Source of the DNA: Phragmites australis
Taxonomy: Eukaryota; Streptophyta; Magnoliopsida; Poales; Poaceae
Length of the DNA stretch: 64,000 nt
Direction of reading: 5' to 3'
Assembly (NCBI RefSeq): GCF_958298935.1
Contig: NC_084942.1
Coordinates: 8,997,501 to 9,061,500 of the forward strand
Position numbers and translations under genes: made by a program. Numbering within the stretch: position 1 is the first letter of the stretch; every line of letters begins with the position of its first letter. Below are positions 11,411-24,128 of the stretch, one piece after another. The notes under the pieces are model-generated. The model did no database searches and had not been told where the DNA came from. It saw nothing but the letters and a program-made list of their open reading frames with translations.

Positions 11411-12219
11411 GCCAACCACTGCCGATCCAATGACCTGCAACAAGTATTCGCCTAACCACACTCTAAGTTTCCAATCCATACAACCATGCATGAAGTTGGA
11501 AGCACAGAAAAACTATCATGGAACGACTGTTATTAATATCTCACAAGGTAAGTTTGCAAGAGCAAAGGGGTAGAGAACTCCCAAACAAGGTCTTGGTAGC
11601 AGCTTGGCCATCCTATAGGGTATTGTCAAAGAGTTGTGAAGAAGGGTGGGGTTGGTATACTAATACTAGGAACAAACCTCTTAGCTGGGTGTGAACACAC
11701 ACCAAAAATAGGTTCTATTTTCTTGCCCACCAGATTGGAGAGGAGGCAAAAGAGTGGAGTCTCGCGTAACAATAAATGTTCTAGTCAGCCTGTCTTGAAA
11801 CTTGCATATCTTTTCACTCAAGCCTCCAAATGATGCACCGTTTGTTGTGATGGAAAGATTACTTGATTTCCCTTCTATTATTTCCCTCTATATATGCTCG
11901 ATACTTACAAAATGAATTGGGTTTATATGGAAAGTGGGAAAATGAAAATCTAGAGTTGTGGATGTCACATTTGATGGCTTCGGTTGTTTGCTGGTCTCCT
12001 TGGCATTAAGATCCTTGCAATGTGCACCCTTGCCTTGAATTATCTACATAGGTGTGAAGCTGAGCACAAGAAGCACAATAGACTTAAACAATATATAATT
12101 CTTATTGATAGTAATATTAGACTAAGTTAGGAGCATGTCAACCTCTTGTTCTATTTGTTTGGCACGACTCCTTGTGATTGGTCCCAAGTAAGCCTCTTTT
12201 ATGGAAGGTGCAACTTGTA

Positions 12220-12665
12220 ATCATGTGGATCATCTTGTGGAGGAGATGATTAATGAGGTGAACTAGGGATGTCCTCATCATCCTCCTTCTCTTCAAAAAG
12301 AGTCATCCTCGACTCTTAATCCTCTTGACCAAAACACAGTGGTAGATCAGCAATGTTAAACATGGAACTCACTCCACAATCTTCTAGAATATCGATCTTG
12401 TAAGCATTGTCATTTATCTTGGCCAGCACTTTGAATGGTCCATTCCGCGAGGTATTAACTTAGACTTATGCTCTTAGGAAAGTGATCTTTGTATAGATGT
12501 ACCCAAACCATATCTCCTGGCTCTAAGGTCACCTTCTTGCGATTCTTGTTTGCCTTTGCTACATAGTACTTTGACTTCTTCTCGACTTCTTCTCTTATCT
12601 TCTCATGAATTTTCTTCAGATATATACTTGGTTCTTGTGGATGGCGTGTGGAATCATCTTGTGGA
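12220..12665 (-). pseudogene. Ty3/Gypsy pol C-terminus remnant
   Basis: Read on the minus strand, the segment gives HEKIREEVEKKSKYYV, then KVTLEPGDMVWVHLYKDHFP, then GP/DHSK-W-R and a degraded acidic end. This is the conserved tail of Ty3/Gypsy pol just after integrase, with the GDMVWVHL-K-RFP signature. The reading frame is interrupted downstream, and no integrase core, RT or gag is adjacent. It sits inside the insertion within LTR family G copy 1. Confidence 0.75.
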
Positions 12666-15255
12666 GGAGTTGATGAATGGGTTGAACTAGGGATGTCCTC
12701 ATTAGGTATATACTATCCCAACTCTAAGGGTAATGTATTTGGATGAATTAGCAAGGAATATGCCACAATGTTAATTTGATTTAGCGAAAAAACAATTTAA
12801 TCGACAAGTGACATGAACACCTAACATTAATCAACAATATACTATATCAACATGACAACAAGTGCATAAACATAGACAACATAACATGACCATTACAACA
12901 TAAGCCCCATCGATCCATCTCATAACATCCCACATACCCTTCATACCACAATAACCATGAAAACTTTATGATGATGTCCAATGAATATTAAGAATGGTTA
13001 TGACCGAGAGCGCAACTATTCGAATAGTTCTTACACTCTGCAGGGGAGTATTTCTTTACCCACACGATATGAGATCATGTGGCTCATGTAACCAATCATG
13101 TTGCATAGGGGTTACTCATGAAAACCTTTCCCAAATAAGCCGTGACCATTTGAACATGTCTCTTGGTGTGGAGGTCACATAGGTCTACTCTCGGAGCAAC
13201 CTCAAGTGTCTCTACAAGCCCTTCTACTTACACCGTAGACCAGCAAGCCAAAGAATCATAGTAACTAAGGTATTTAACTTATCTTTACCATTATTGGATA
13301 TATGGTAGCACGGAAAAGTGCTTAAGCCAACGACACTAATGGTCGATGCTTAATTGATTCAAGCGGGTCTATGGTATTCAGATTCCTCTGCCAAACTACC
13401 CCTAACACCCACCCAAATCTTGCTCATCTCAATACTCATCATCCACAACCAATCATTCTCATGAAACAATAATTAAAGTCCTATAGATCATGAACGATAG
13501 GACAATCCACCGCTCGACTTCTACTTGTGACCTATGCATTGCCAAGCAAGTTCGCATTGATTTTAAGTTGGACATTAGCCAAGTATACCTAGGTTACAAG
13601 GATCAAGATCATCAATGATAACAAGGTGGGTACCATGCAACAAATAGGGTATACCCAAATCCCGACATTGACTCGTTAACACATGCATATACGACATATA
13701 GCGATAACTAACAAAATTTACTATCATCATTGAACCAAAATAAAGAAAAAATATGCATAGATACTTGCCTTGGTGCTCAGGTGCCTTACAAACTAGTTCA
13801 CACTCATGTTCAACTTCAACAAAGCCCCCTTGTCACTATCTGTCTCATCGATCGCTAAAAGAACGAATAATGCATCGTAATTACCATGATGAAAATGCTA
13901 TGAGATATGCTCCAAATAATATCAAAATTTAATGAGACAGAGTTTACAAGTTATGAACACAATGCAATAAGAATAATTGAATTTGTAGTTCATTAGCTCA
14001 TGGTATAAAAAATTTAGTGCATTGCTGTAAAAAGAACAGATTTAATGAGTTTATGCTTGAAAAAGCATACATTCAACTCAAAACTCATTTTAGGGAAGGA
14101 CTTGACAGGCTAACTAATATTTTTCCTGGGTAGAGCTTAACTAAAGATGATCTTTAGGAGTGGATTCATAACAATGCTTAAAAAACTTAGGCTAGAACAG
14201 TGGGTTAAACAAGTATATCATGTGTTCAATTATTTTTATAGCATAGTACTGAAAATAAAAAGAATAAAATTGGTTTTCACCAATTTTGGGCATTACATGA
14301 ATTTATGGTGAATTAAACAAATTTAAGCACAATTAATCCATTATATAAATTAAATTACATATTTCATGATGATTAGCATTTTTATACTATAGATTAGGAT
14401 AATATAAAGCTAAACAAAAGTGGTTTCACATTTTTAGGAGCCATATTCAATTTACAAACTTTCAACCAATTTACTAGTTGTACAATAAATCCATTTTTCA
14501 GTTTTTGATTTAACTGAATTAAATAACAATACTAGACCTTTTCCACCGAGAGCTAGCCTCAGAGATTGATGAAGGGCCCGGGGCCCAGCTAATCGATCAA
14601 AATAATTTGACCCAGCCAGCCTTATTGGCGCTCACACGGGTGTGGCGGTGAATCCAACGATGTCTTGGAACGGGGTCGACAACTAGAGATTCAACACGTG
14701 GATGTGAACTCATCTTGGGGGTGCTCAATGGATGGGCCCAGCTAGAAGGAGGTCGACAAAAAACATCTGAAGGTAGCGGCGCAAGGCTAATGCGAGCGAC
14801 CGTGCTGGCATTGGGCCAAAGAGGAAAGAACGCATCCTGCAGCATCTAGGAATCCTAGGGGTGCTCACCGTGCTGCTAGCTAGCACAGAGAGGCTCGGGT
14901 TGCGCCAGTTGATGACAAAGCGGCGGAGGAGTTGCTAGTGTTGGGGAAGAATTCGGGCTGGAAGATGATGGATTTGCATGGGATTTGGTCGGAGGAGCTT
15001 CGCTTGACGTCCTGCCTTGCATCTCTCAGCTCGGGTTCATCGAATTTGGGCTCATGCTCGGCAGATTTGGTGATAGAATGTTAGATTTGCTCAATGGTGC
15101 TCAGTGTAGAGGTGGAGAGAGTTCGGCCGAGAGAGAAAGGAGTGGGAAGGAGAGACATGGGGGAGAGTGGGGAGGGGATAAGGCTGCTCAGCCTCCCACT
15201 TTGAGCCCATGATCATGGTGACAGGACAACAACAAGTGCCAGCAGCCGTGTGGTG

Positions 15256-16655
15256 CCTGTCGAGGATTTGATACTTGATCGTATATAATTTTGTGATATA
15301 GAAAATAGGGATACCTGTGTAGCCATAGAAGTATATCGTGCACAGAGATACAAAGTTTATATAGGTTCAGACCCCTAAGTTGGGTAAAATTCTTATGTCC
15401 TGTCTTGATTATTCTTAGATCATAGAGTATAATGATGAAATACGGGGTGTTTAACCCTAAGAAGTAGACGAATTTGGTTGTGTCTAGGGCTTAAGATCTA
15501 ATTAATTAGGGGATTGCTTCTACCATGGATCTTCAATGGATGTTAGTCTTCTGCTTGACTAGTCTTGAGGGGTTTCACGACTTTAGCGATATCAAAGCGC
15601 GACTTGCTTGTGCTTCAATTGGTTCAATGTGGGATGAGATATCTCTCCCTATCGTATATAGCTAGAGGTACTCGGGCGTAACCTACACGGACTCCTTTAG
15701 ACGTAATCTACTCGAATTATTGGACTCCCGAATATCTAGAATTTTTTACCGAATAAGAGATAGTGGGCCCAGCTGGAAACATTGCACATAACCCTATTAT
15801 TGCTCTCCTCTCTCAGCTCAAACAGAGGGGTTTTGGGCCTCCAAAAATTCTGAAATTTTCTGAGTTACTCCTATAATTCATAACAAATCCATTTGAGTTG
15901 GTTTGCCTAAAGCCCATGTAGATTTTGAATTAATTTCCTCAAAGTTGCTTACTATCATAGCTTGTAGCAATTTTTAAGCCATCAATTTAATTCCCTAAAA
16001 TCTAGAAAAACTCACTGATATTCATAATAAATCATGGACTAATTTCTAAAATTATATTTAGCCCTAAGTTGTATGGTGAATTTGTGAGTTCCTTTATAAT
16101 GCATCATTTCACATTTGTATTTTCATAGCGTAGGGAGGTAGGTGACATAGCATAGTAAATTTAAGGACTAAACTTACTTAGAAAAACTTTATAGTTACTA
16201 AGTTATTGGTAATGAAAATCGAATTTATGAGGTTTAAATTTTAATACAACAATTTAAACTAAGAAAATGGTGTTGTTGGTCCAAATTAGGCCTCTACTTT
16301 AGAACACGATATTTAGATCCCTCAAGTTTGGGAACCAGTACAGGTCTTCTTCAACCTAGTCCTAAGGTTGTTTTGTAGTAGCTGGTAACCTTGGCGGAGA
16401 TATTTTGCTTTCTATAAAGGAGCGCCTTTGTTCTATAATGTGTGGTAACTTCTCAACATTCTAAAATTTGTGACGTTGACCCGTAATTATCTCTAACATA
16501 TTTTTTAAAAAATTATCCTATTTAACACATATATCGGGAAATACGAAGGATTCCCTATCAATAAATAGAATAAAAAATATAAATAAAAAACTTGACCAGT
16601 CTGGGAGGAACTAGGTAACATTATAAATAAGAAATAAATACCTAAATTAATATCG
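15256..16655. repeat. Degenerate retrotransposon sequence, no gene
   Basis: The left part (about 15290-15780) has the GATACAAAGTTTATA-AGGTTCAGACCCC sequence typical of Gypsy LTRs near the promoter end. The AT-rich part around 16000-16120 shares a recognisable block, including GTTATATGGTGAA/GTTGTATGGTGAA and GTGAGTTCCTTT, with the loop of the fold-back element at 54080-54250. No boundaries were found. Confidence 0.4.
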
Positions 16656-16659
16656 GAGA

Positions 16660-16730
16660 TAATTCGAACCTGAGTGGTATAGATACATCCATACTCTTAA
16701 CCAACTGAAATATACACCGTTCCTTAAAAG
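16660..16730 (-). other. tRNA-like segment, possible SINE remnant
   Basis: On the minus strand the segment has an A-box-like TTCAGTTGGTTAAGAG and, about 40 bases on, a B-box-like AGGTTCGAATT. I could not fold a credible acceptor stem or anticodon arm, so this is not called as a tRNA gene. It may be the head of an old tRNA-derived SINE. Confidence 0.35.
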
Positions 16731-16870
16731 AATTTGAATTTCCTCTCATATATTACTAGTTAATTTCTCAGTCCTCAGGCGAATAAATATGACTTCAACG
16801 TTCATGTTCCTATACAAATAAGAAATTTGCGAATCAAATTTGAATTTTGCAGAATTCAAACCTGACTTAA

Positions 16871-17146
16871 GCTCTGTTTGTTTTCTGCTTGCTTCTGGCT
16901 TATCTGCTACCAGAAAACAGAAATCAGAACAAACGGAGTTACTGAGAAATGGCTTTTGGAGAAACAAAAACCTGTATCTGAGAAAAATAAACTAAAAACT
17001 AAGAAATTTAATTTTTTTAAAGTTATGTGCTGAGAAATCAAAAATTTATTGTAAAACCAACAATTTATTTTTAAAAACAGCTTTTAAAAAACTAAAAGAA
17101 CAATTTAATAAAAAACCAAAACAAAAACAGCAAACAAAACAGACCC
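16871..17146. mobile_element. MITE-like element upstream of CWC22
   Basis: The ends GCTCTGTTTGTTTTCTG and the reverse complement of CAAACAAAACAGACCC form imperfect terminal inverted repeats of the GG(G/C)TCTGTTTGTTT type. The inside is AT-rich and partly self-complementary (CAGAAAACAG and CTGTTTTC). A clean target duplication is not visible. It ends about 165 bp before the CWC22 start codon, inside the likely promoter or 5' UTR. Confidence 0.45.
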
Positions 17147-17311
17147 TCAAGCCGCCGAAACTCCTGAACATCGATTACAATCCAATATTAACTGAATTCA
17201 AATTTTGTAAATCAGACCAAGCTCTTCGTTCCTTTTTTTTTCTCCCGGAGACGACCCCGCCTTTTGCCCGTATCTCTCCGCAAACCCACAAAGCCCCCTA
17301 CTCCTCGCTCG

Positions 17312-20300
17312 ATGGCCGCCTCCGCCTCGCCCGCCGCCTCCCCGCCGCGCCACCGCCGCCACAACCACCGCGACGAAGACTCCCCGCGCCGCCGCAAGCT
17401 CCGCTCGTCCCCATCCCCACCCCGCTCGCCATCCCCCGACGCCGACCGCCGTCGCAGATCTAGGGCTTCCCCGCCCGACCCCAACCGCCGCCGCGGACGC
17501 GACGCCAATCCCTCTGAGAACAACGGCCACGCCAACCCCGGCAGGGACGCCGACGACGACGGCCCGCCCCGGCGCGCTAGGGTCTCGGATGGGGAGGAGG
17601 ATGGCGACCGTGGGAGGAGGCGCGCTAGGGTTTCCGACGACGAGAACGAGGACGGCCGCCGGCGGAGGCGGGCTAGGGCATCGGATGATGATAGAGACGA
17701 CCGCCGCGGCAAGCGCGACCGGGAGAGGGACAGCCGTCGCCACCGCCGCCGGAGTCCCAGCTCCGAGTCGGGATCCTCCCCTGACGACCGCCGCAGCCGT
17801 CGCCACCGCCGTGATGAGAGCTCGAGGCGGCGGGATGACCGCAGGCGCCGGGAGGACGGCCGAGACGAGCGCCAGAGGAGAAGCCGTGAGAAGAGGGAGC
17901 CCACGCCGCTGCCCCCGCCGCCACCATTGCTGCCGGAGATGATCCCTGGGCGCACGGGTGGGATCTACATCCCGCCCTTCCGCATGGCGCAGATGATGCG
18001 GGAGGTGGAGGACAAGGCGAGCCCCGAGTACCAGCGGCTCAGCTGGGATGCTCTCAAGAAGAGCATCAACGGGCTGGTAAACAAGGTGAATGCGACCAAT
18101 ATCAAGAATATAGTGCCGGAACTCTTCGCTGAGAACCTTGTTCGTGGGCGGGGGCTCTTCTGCCAATCGTGCATCAAATCACAGATGGCCTCACCTGGGT
18201 TCACTGATGTGTTTGCTGCACTTGTTGCGGTTGTGAATACCAAGTTCCCTGAGATTGGACGCATGCTTCTTGTTCGTGTTGTGCTCCAGCTGAAGAGGGC
18301 ATATAAGCGAAATGACAAGGTGATCTTCTCTTCACTCCCCACTCAACATGTATTGGCACTTGTTGGGTCAAGTATGAATCGTTTAGAAATTAGAAATGCT
18401 TGATGTTAGTTGGCATGTCACGGTAATTTAACAGAACTATCTTAGAGTAATGTATGCTAGTTTACCTACTCCCTAATCCCTGACAAGATTTCTGCTATTG
18501 TTTCAACTTCAACCATTTGCAAAATGGGTTACTCCATTTACGTTGGTCAAATAAAATTGGCTACCACAGCTGCAGAAGAACCCAAGAATGAAATGATAGC
18601 GTAAACCCATAGTTATGTTGTTTCAGAATTACTACTTTGTGTTCACCATTCGTGTATAATGTTAACAACATTAACTGCATTTTATAGTGGGCTTGAACTC
18701 TAATATATGCTTGTTCGGTAAGTAATTACATAGGGATAGGATCAACTTTTACTTGCCATTCAAGACTTAAGTATAAAACAGTGATGAAAAAAATCGGCCG
18801 ATCAGCCGATTAATCGGTGATCGGCAAGGCAACGAGTAGATTAGTCTGTTATCGGTTCTAAAATCGGCCGGCCGATTAATCGGTCTGACAACCCGGGTTG
18901 ACCACCGATTAATTGGGTTGACTGGCCCTCGTCGCCTAGGCGATTAGGCATGCAGAAATTCTGGGCGTCGCCGTCGCCTTGCCAGAAGCAGTGAAAAAGA
19001 GAGGGAGAGAAGAAGGGAGAAGAGAGGAAGAGTGGGAGGATGAAGCACGAGCTAACCATTGCCGCTTGCCATCGCCCGCCATGGGGGATGCTCTGCTGCT
19101 GTAGAGGGAGGGAGGGAGGGAGGCAGCAAGGGAGATGGCTGGTGGAGGTGCCCTGTTGCTTGTTGCTCATGGAGAGAGAGGGGGAGAGAGAAGAGAGAGG
19201 TGGCTGGTGCCTTTGCTGCTCGTGGAGAGGATGAGGGTACCATTCTAGGGTAAGTGGAGTGGGCTGGTGGGCCTGGGGTAGATAAGGGAAGGGGTAGGTG
19301 GGCTAGTTGGTGGGCTGGGCCAGTCCAGTCCCTTCTCCTTTTCCATTTCTCCCTTTCCTCTTGTCGTTTTCCTTTTTCTTTCCTCCTCTCCTTGCTTCTG
19401 TTCTGCTGTTTACATAAGTACTTTATACCAACCGATTAATTCAGTTAATCCCTGATTAATCAATTAATCCCTACTCCCCGGCCGGCCGAGCAGCTACCGA
19501 TCACCGATTTTTTGAACAATGGTATAAAAGCTAACATAAATTTCTGTTTGGAGCTGGGGCTTATCTACCTAGACTTTGGCTGTTTATGTACATAGTGAAA
19601 GCTTTACTTCACATTCAGGATCCAATTATAAGACCTAGTATAAATCATTATTTCAATATGGGGACCTTATGAGACTGCTTATATTTTGAGTGGAAGAATT
19701 ACATGTGCACTTAATTTTGAGTTTCTGCATAAATTTCTCACAGCAGCTCTTGTTGATTGCAGCCCCAATTGCTTGCAGCTACCAAGTTCATTGCACACTT
19801 AGTTAATCAGGTGGTGGCGCATGAGCTCGTAGCGTTGGAGCTTCTTACAGTACTTCTTGAGAATCCAACTGATGATAGTGTTGAGGTGCATAGTTCGGTT
19901 CTTATGTACTTTCTACATGTTTAAGAACTTGTTCATGTCATTTCTGAAGTATGTGCATATGGTTTGTCATCTGGCAGGTGGCAGTCGGATTCGTTAAAGA
20001 ATGTGGGGCAATGCTGCAGGACTTGTCTCCACAAGGGCTTCATGGTAAACTCTTCGAGGCAACCTTTATGTCAAGTGCTTATTTGAGTCCATGGCTTGCT
20101 GAACCTGTTAGCTCATAGTACCATTGTATTAAACATATATTTATTGTCTAAGACATAATATAATTTTATTTACGGATAATAAAATTATTTTATATAGGAG
20201 GAATGTATTTTACATCAGGTCCAAAATATTTGGATACCATGAAGACATTTAGTTTAATGATTTGATGCTTCATATTTTAGCTGACCTGGAAGTTGTAGGC

Positions 20301-23300
20301 TTATGATGTATTGCTCCTAATTTTGGTTGTTCTGCAAACAACGCAAATTCTAATTTGGTTATGGTGGATACCAAGATTTTTATCTTTAAACTATGTTCTT
20401 GATTTTGGATGCTCTGGAGAACATAATTTGTAATGTCGAGAATAAATTGATTGATTAGTATGAATTAAAATGATCCCTGCTGCCCCTCCATATTGTGTGC
20501 TAGTTTGTTTAGTTAAACGACAAATGCATTGTAGAACGTAGGTTAGCTATGTGACATCCTTGAGGTACAACCAGAATGTAATATTTCTTTATCGGATTAC
20601 TATGATACAAACAACATTTAGCTGCAGAAAGTCAAAAAGCTTCCAATTCTTTTCTTCCACATTGTCACTCTTCGAGGTTTTATAAAAAAAAAATATTTCC
20701 TGGTAGTGCCTATGCAATTTGTTTGTGAGAAGTGCAACAATTAATACCATGGGTTGTAATACTTACAGCTAAAGCATTTACTGTTTCGGACTTTCCATTA
20801 TAAATTAAGTGTTACTTTAGAATGCATGCAGGCAAACTATTTTAACTCTGATGGATAAGATCTTCAATTCTTCATTAATATTTAGATTGGCTACACAAAA
20901 TTGGTGAGTAGATTCATTTTGAAGAATGCTTTAAAAACATTGTTATTTCTTTGTGTTTGACAAATGTACGGCAATAGAAATTGGTGGCCAATTTTATGGT
21001 TTTGAACTTTGGATATCATCCAGTACAAGACTTATCTGTGACTTGATGAAAAATTTGTTATTAAATGTGATCATTTTTTTGTCTGAAAACTTAACAACTT
21101 AATCCAAATAATTGGTGATAATAGTTTATTTGATCTCCTTGATGAATTATATTGATCTTTCCACCTTTTTCTGTTGTTTTTAATGGGTTTACCAATTTAT
21201 CTATCTATGCAGCTATTTTTGAAAGATTTCGAGGCATACTTCATGAAGGTGAAATAGACAAGCGTGTGCAGTTCCTAATAGAAGGCCTTTTTGCAATTAG
21301 AAAGGCTAAATTTCAGGTAAATTCTTAGTTGTCCTAACCTGGCGCTTCCTTGTTGCATGCCCTTAAAAATTCTGATACTATGATTTTGTTGTCATATATG
21401 TACAGGGATTCCCAGCCATCCGTCCAGAGTTGGATCTTGTGGAGCAGGAAGACCAATTTACTCACGAGATATCCCTTGAAGATGAGCTAGATCCTGAGAC
21501 CAATCTAAGTACGTTCTTGTTTTCTTCATTGGTATTTTTCTCTGTTACGTTTGTGGGATGAATTTTCTGAGTGAAGGAACTTACTCTTTTGTGTAGTATA
21601 ATGCTGACCTTTTTCAACCGCAGATGTTTTCAGGGCGAACCCAAATTTCATTGAAGATGAGAAGGCCTACGAGAACCTGAAGAGTAGCATTCTGGGAGCA
21701 GAATCTTCTAATGAAGAAGAAGGATCTGATGCTGCATCTGATGATGAGGACGACGAAGAATCTGATGAAGAAGAGGATGAAGAACAGATGGAGATAAGGG
21801 ATAGAACTGAGACCAATCTCGTGAATCTTAGAAGAACAATATATTTGACTATTATGTCTAGTGTTGATTTTGAAGAAGCCGGTCACAAGCTTATGAAAAT
21901 TAAACTTGAGCCTGGTCAAGAGGTAAGCACAGTAGTTTATGTTATTTCAGTATTTGATATTAGTTTCAGTTTTGCTTTTTCAAGTTGTTTCTTGATTGCC
22001 TTGTTTGTCTAGTTTCTTTTGTTCCCTTTGATACAAATCCTTCATAGTTAAGACTTCATAAACATACATTCTGTATTTGCTACTAGTACTAGCTAAGTCA
22101 TTGTTTGTTTATACCGATTTTGTCTTTTCATCAAACTAGTTTATTTGACTTATATGCCAATATTATGGCTTAAGTTGTTTTTTGAAGCCTACATTCTGAT
22201 GAAACCTAATATTTCAATCCCCACCTTTTGCAGAGGTTGGATACCTCTAGTCATGTTGTATATTCCTATATTCATTTGTGATGTTTTTATATTGAATAGC
22301 ATATTCTGGAAAAGCGACCGGTGCTTGTTCATTGTATACAAAGTACTGTTTAATAGTTAAGCATGATAGTACAAACTGTTATGATTGCATGAAGTCAGAG
22401 GGTCTCCACATGCCACTATGGTTTGTTGCAGTACCTATTGCTGGACTTGTTGCTGTATATTTGTCAACAGACATGGTAACAGGAATTAAAGATTGCAATG
22501 GGTGGCTAATGCTTCCATTTACTGATATTTCGTTGTTACAACCTTTCACCTTCATGAATAGTTTTAGAACTTTATTGTTTTCATTGACCTGGTTTTAATG
22601 GTTTCACCAAAAAATGATTTTCTGATAGATGTTGGGCTACATCCGGTTTTTGAGCAAGTTCATTACTAGGCTATGATGTTTTGAACTTCAGGATGAGATG
22701 AGATTAATTTATTTTGACTGACCTGTCCGAAAGAGTAGAAGGCTACTTTGAAAGTTCGTTAAGGCTAAATGTAGATGTACTCAAATGTAGTCTGCATTGA
22801 CATGACTTATAAGTTTATGTATGCTAATTGGCAGAAGTGATGTAAGAAATGCTAATATTGGCACATCAGTGCATGATAACCTACATTAAGACTGATCTTC
22901 AGGTTCAGTTATTTTGACCTCATTTCTTGTTCTTCAGATTGTTTGGTTTCTCCAAAGTCTCTGATATTACTGAAATTGTTTCAATTATTTGTGAACTTCC
23001 AGAAATTCCTTAAATAAATCAAAAGTCAAGTATATTGGTTGTCTATGGCGACTTAATGCTTGATCCCACAAATAGCACGCACAAGAACAAACAATGTTGA
23101 AGAGGCTTCTGTATGCCAGTTGCTTAAGTTTTAAAAAATCCTTTTTTGTTATACATGTAATGTAATCACATGCTGGGTTTAATTCCTTTTCACATGGGTA
23201 TTAAATATGGTCCGAATCGTAATTTCTTTAGAAGCCTTTTGCTTTCCTTATGTTTGTCTTACTCTAATTGATTTATGTGTTCCATTGATGGCTTGACACC

Positions 23301-24128
23301 CAGTCTGTAATTTATGCTTTTTTAAGGAGAAATCTGCAATTTTGGTATTCTGCTGATCGGAATTGTTTTTTTCATGTGAAAGATGGAGCTGTGTATTATG
23401 CTTCTTGAATGTTGCAGTCAAGAGAGAACATACCTTCGGTATTATGGGTTGCTAGGGCAGCGGTTTTGCATGATCAATAAAGTGTACCAAGAGAACTTTG
23501 AAAAGTGTTTTGTGCAACAGTATTCGATGATTCATCGTCTTGAAACAAATAAGTTGAGGAATGTTGCCAAGTTTTTTGCGCATTTGTTGGGGACTGATGC
23601 ACTCCCTTGGCATGTTTTGGCTTACATCCGGTTGACAGAGGAAGATACGACGTCATCTTCTCGAATTTTTATAAAAATTCTATTTCAGGTATGTTACAGA
23701 TATGTCGATTTATGACAACAGCTATTTACCTTTCCTCATATCAGAATATTGAAGCACCTTTTGTTATGCAGGAATTATCGGAACATCTTGGCATACGCTT
23801 ACTCAACGAGAGACTGAATGATCCTAGTATGCAAGGTTCCTTCGAGTCAATCTTCCCAAGGGATCATCCGAAGAATACTAGGTTCTCTATCAATTTCTTC
23901 ACATCCATCGGTCTTGGGGGTATCACAGAGAGCCTGAGGGAGTACTTGAAGAACATGCCACGCCTCATAATGCAGCAGCAGAAGCCTGCATCATCTGAGT
24001 CAGAATCTGGTGGATCTGAATCTGGTTCAGAAAGCTCTGGCGGGTCTAGTTCTGAGTCTGAGTCCGAGTCAGAATCAAGCTATGATGAGAGTGACAAGAG
24101 ACGGAGTAAGAGAAGGAAGAGGACTTGA
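17312..24128 (+). CDS. CWC22: Pre-mRNA-splicing factor CWC22 homologue, eight exons, 788 aa
   Basis: CWC22 is a spliceosome component that binds eIF4A3 and helps deposit the exon-junction complex in the nucleus. Coding exons are 17312-18319, 19763-19885, 19978-20044, 21213-21316, 21406-21508, 21624-21922, 23383-23688 and 23772-24128. All introns are GT-AG, and the sum is 789 codons with stop. Residues 1-210 are an Arg/Asp/Ser-rich tail. The MIF4G domain follows ([35 protein letters not shown]) and runs through exon 5. An acidic linker opens in exon 6. The MA3 domain spans exons 6-8 ([22 protein letters not shown]). The protein ends in an acidic Ser/Glu tract and [11 protein letters not shown] chose ATG 17312 (GCTCGATGGCC) because the upstream in-frame codon at 17264 is TTG. 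The 1.44-kb first intron holds a hAT element. The protein appears intact. Confidence 0.93.
18779..19521. mobile_element. Non-autonomous hAT element in CWC22 intron 1
   Basis: The 743-bp element starts CAGTGATGAAAAAAATCGG and ends CCGATTTTTTGAACAATG, imperfect hAT-type inverted repeats. It is flanked by a perfect 8-bp duplication GTATAAAA at 18771-18778 and 19522-19529, the hAT target length. Both subterminal regions repeat CCGATTAAT and GATCGG. The interior has a purine-rich GGGAGGGA/GAGAGAGG stretch and no transposase. Open frames of 60-110 codons inside are compositional. Confidence 0.88.

Larger units (their letters stand above)
10594..15255 (-). repeat. LTR of family G, copy 1, with internal insertion
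   Basis: It starts TGTGAGAACCGTC and can be followed in order against the copies at 34870-37845 and (inverted) 33490-38395. Shared landmarks include GAAGGTACTCGCAAG, CCCTGCAGGGG-TA, CCTTTCCCAA and a long AT-rich tail with CAATTTAC. About 11440-12760 has no counterpart in the other copies and is an insertion holding a Gypsy pol remnant. The expected far end (GGGATGTGACA) was not found; the copy is cut near 15255. Confidence 0.65.

Noticed and set aside
16660..16730. A functional tRNA gene
   Set aside because: Box-like motifs are present, but no acceptor stem or anticodon loop could be folded.
17198..18166. Long minus-strand open frames opposite CWC22 exon 1
   Set aside because: They are antisense shadows of the GC-rich Arg/Ser-coding exon, with Ala/Val/Arg-rich low-complexity content and no family match.
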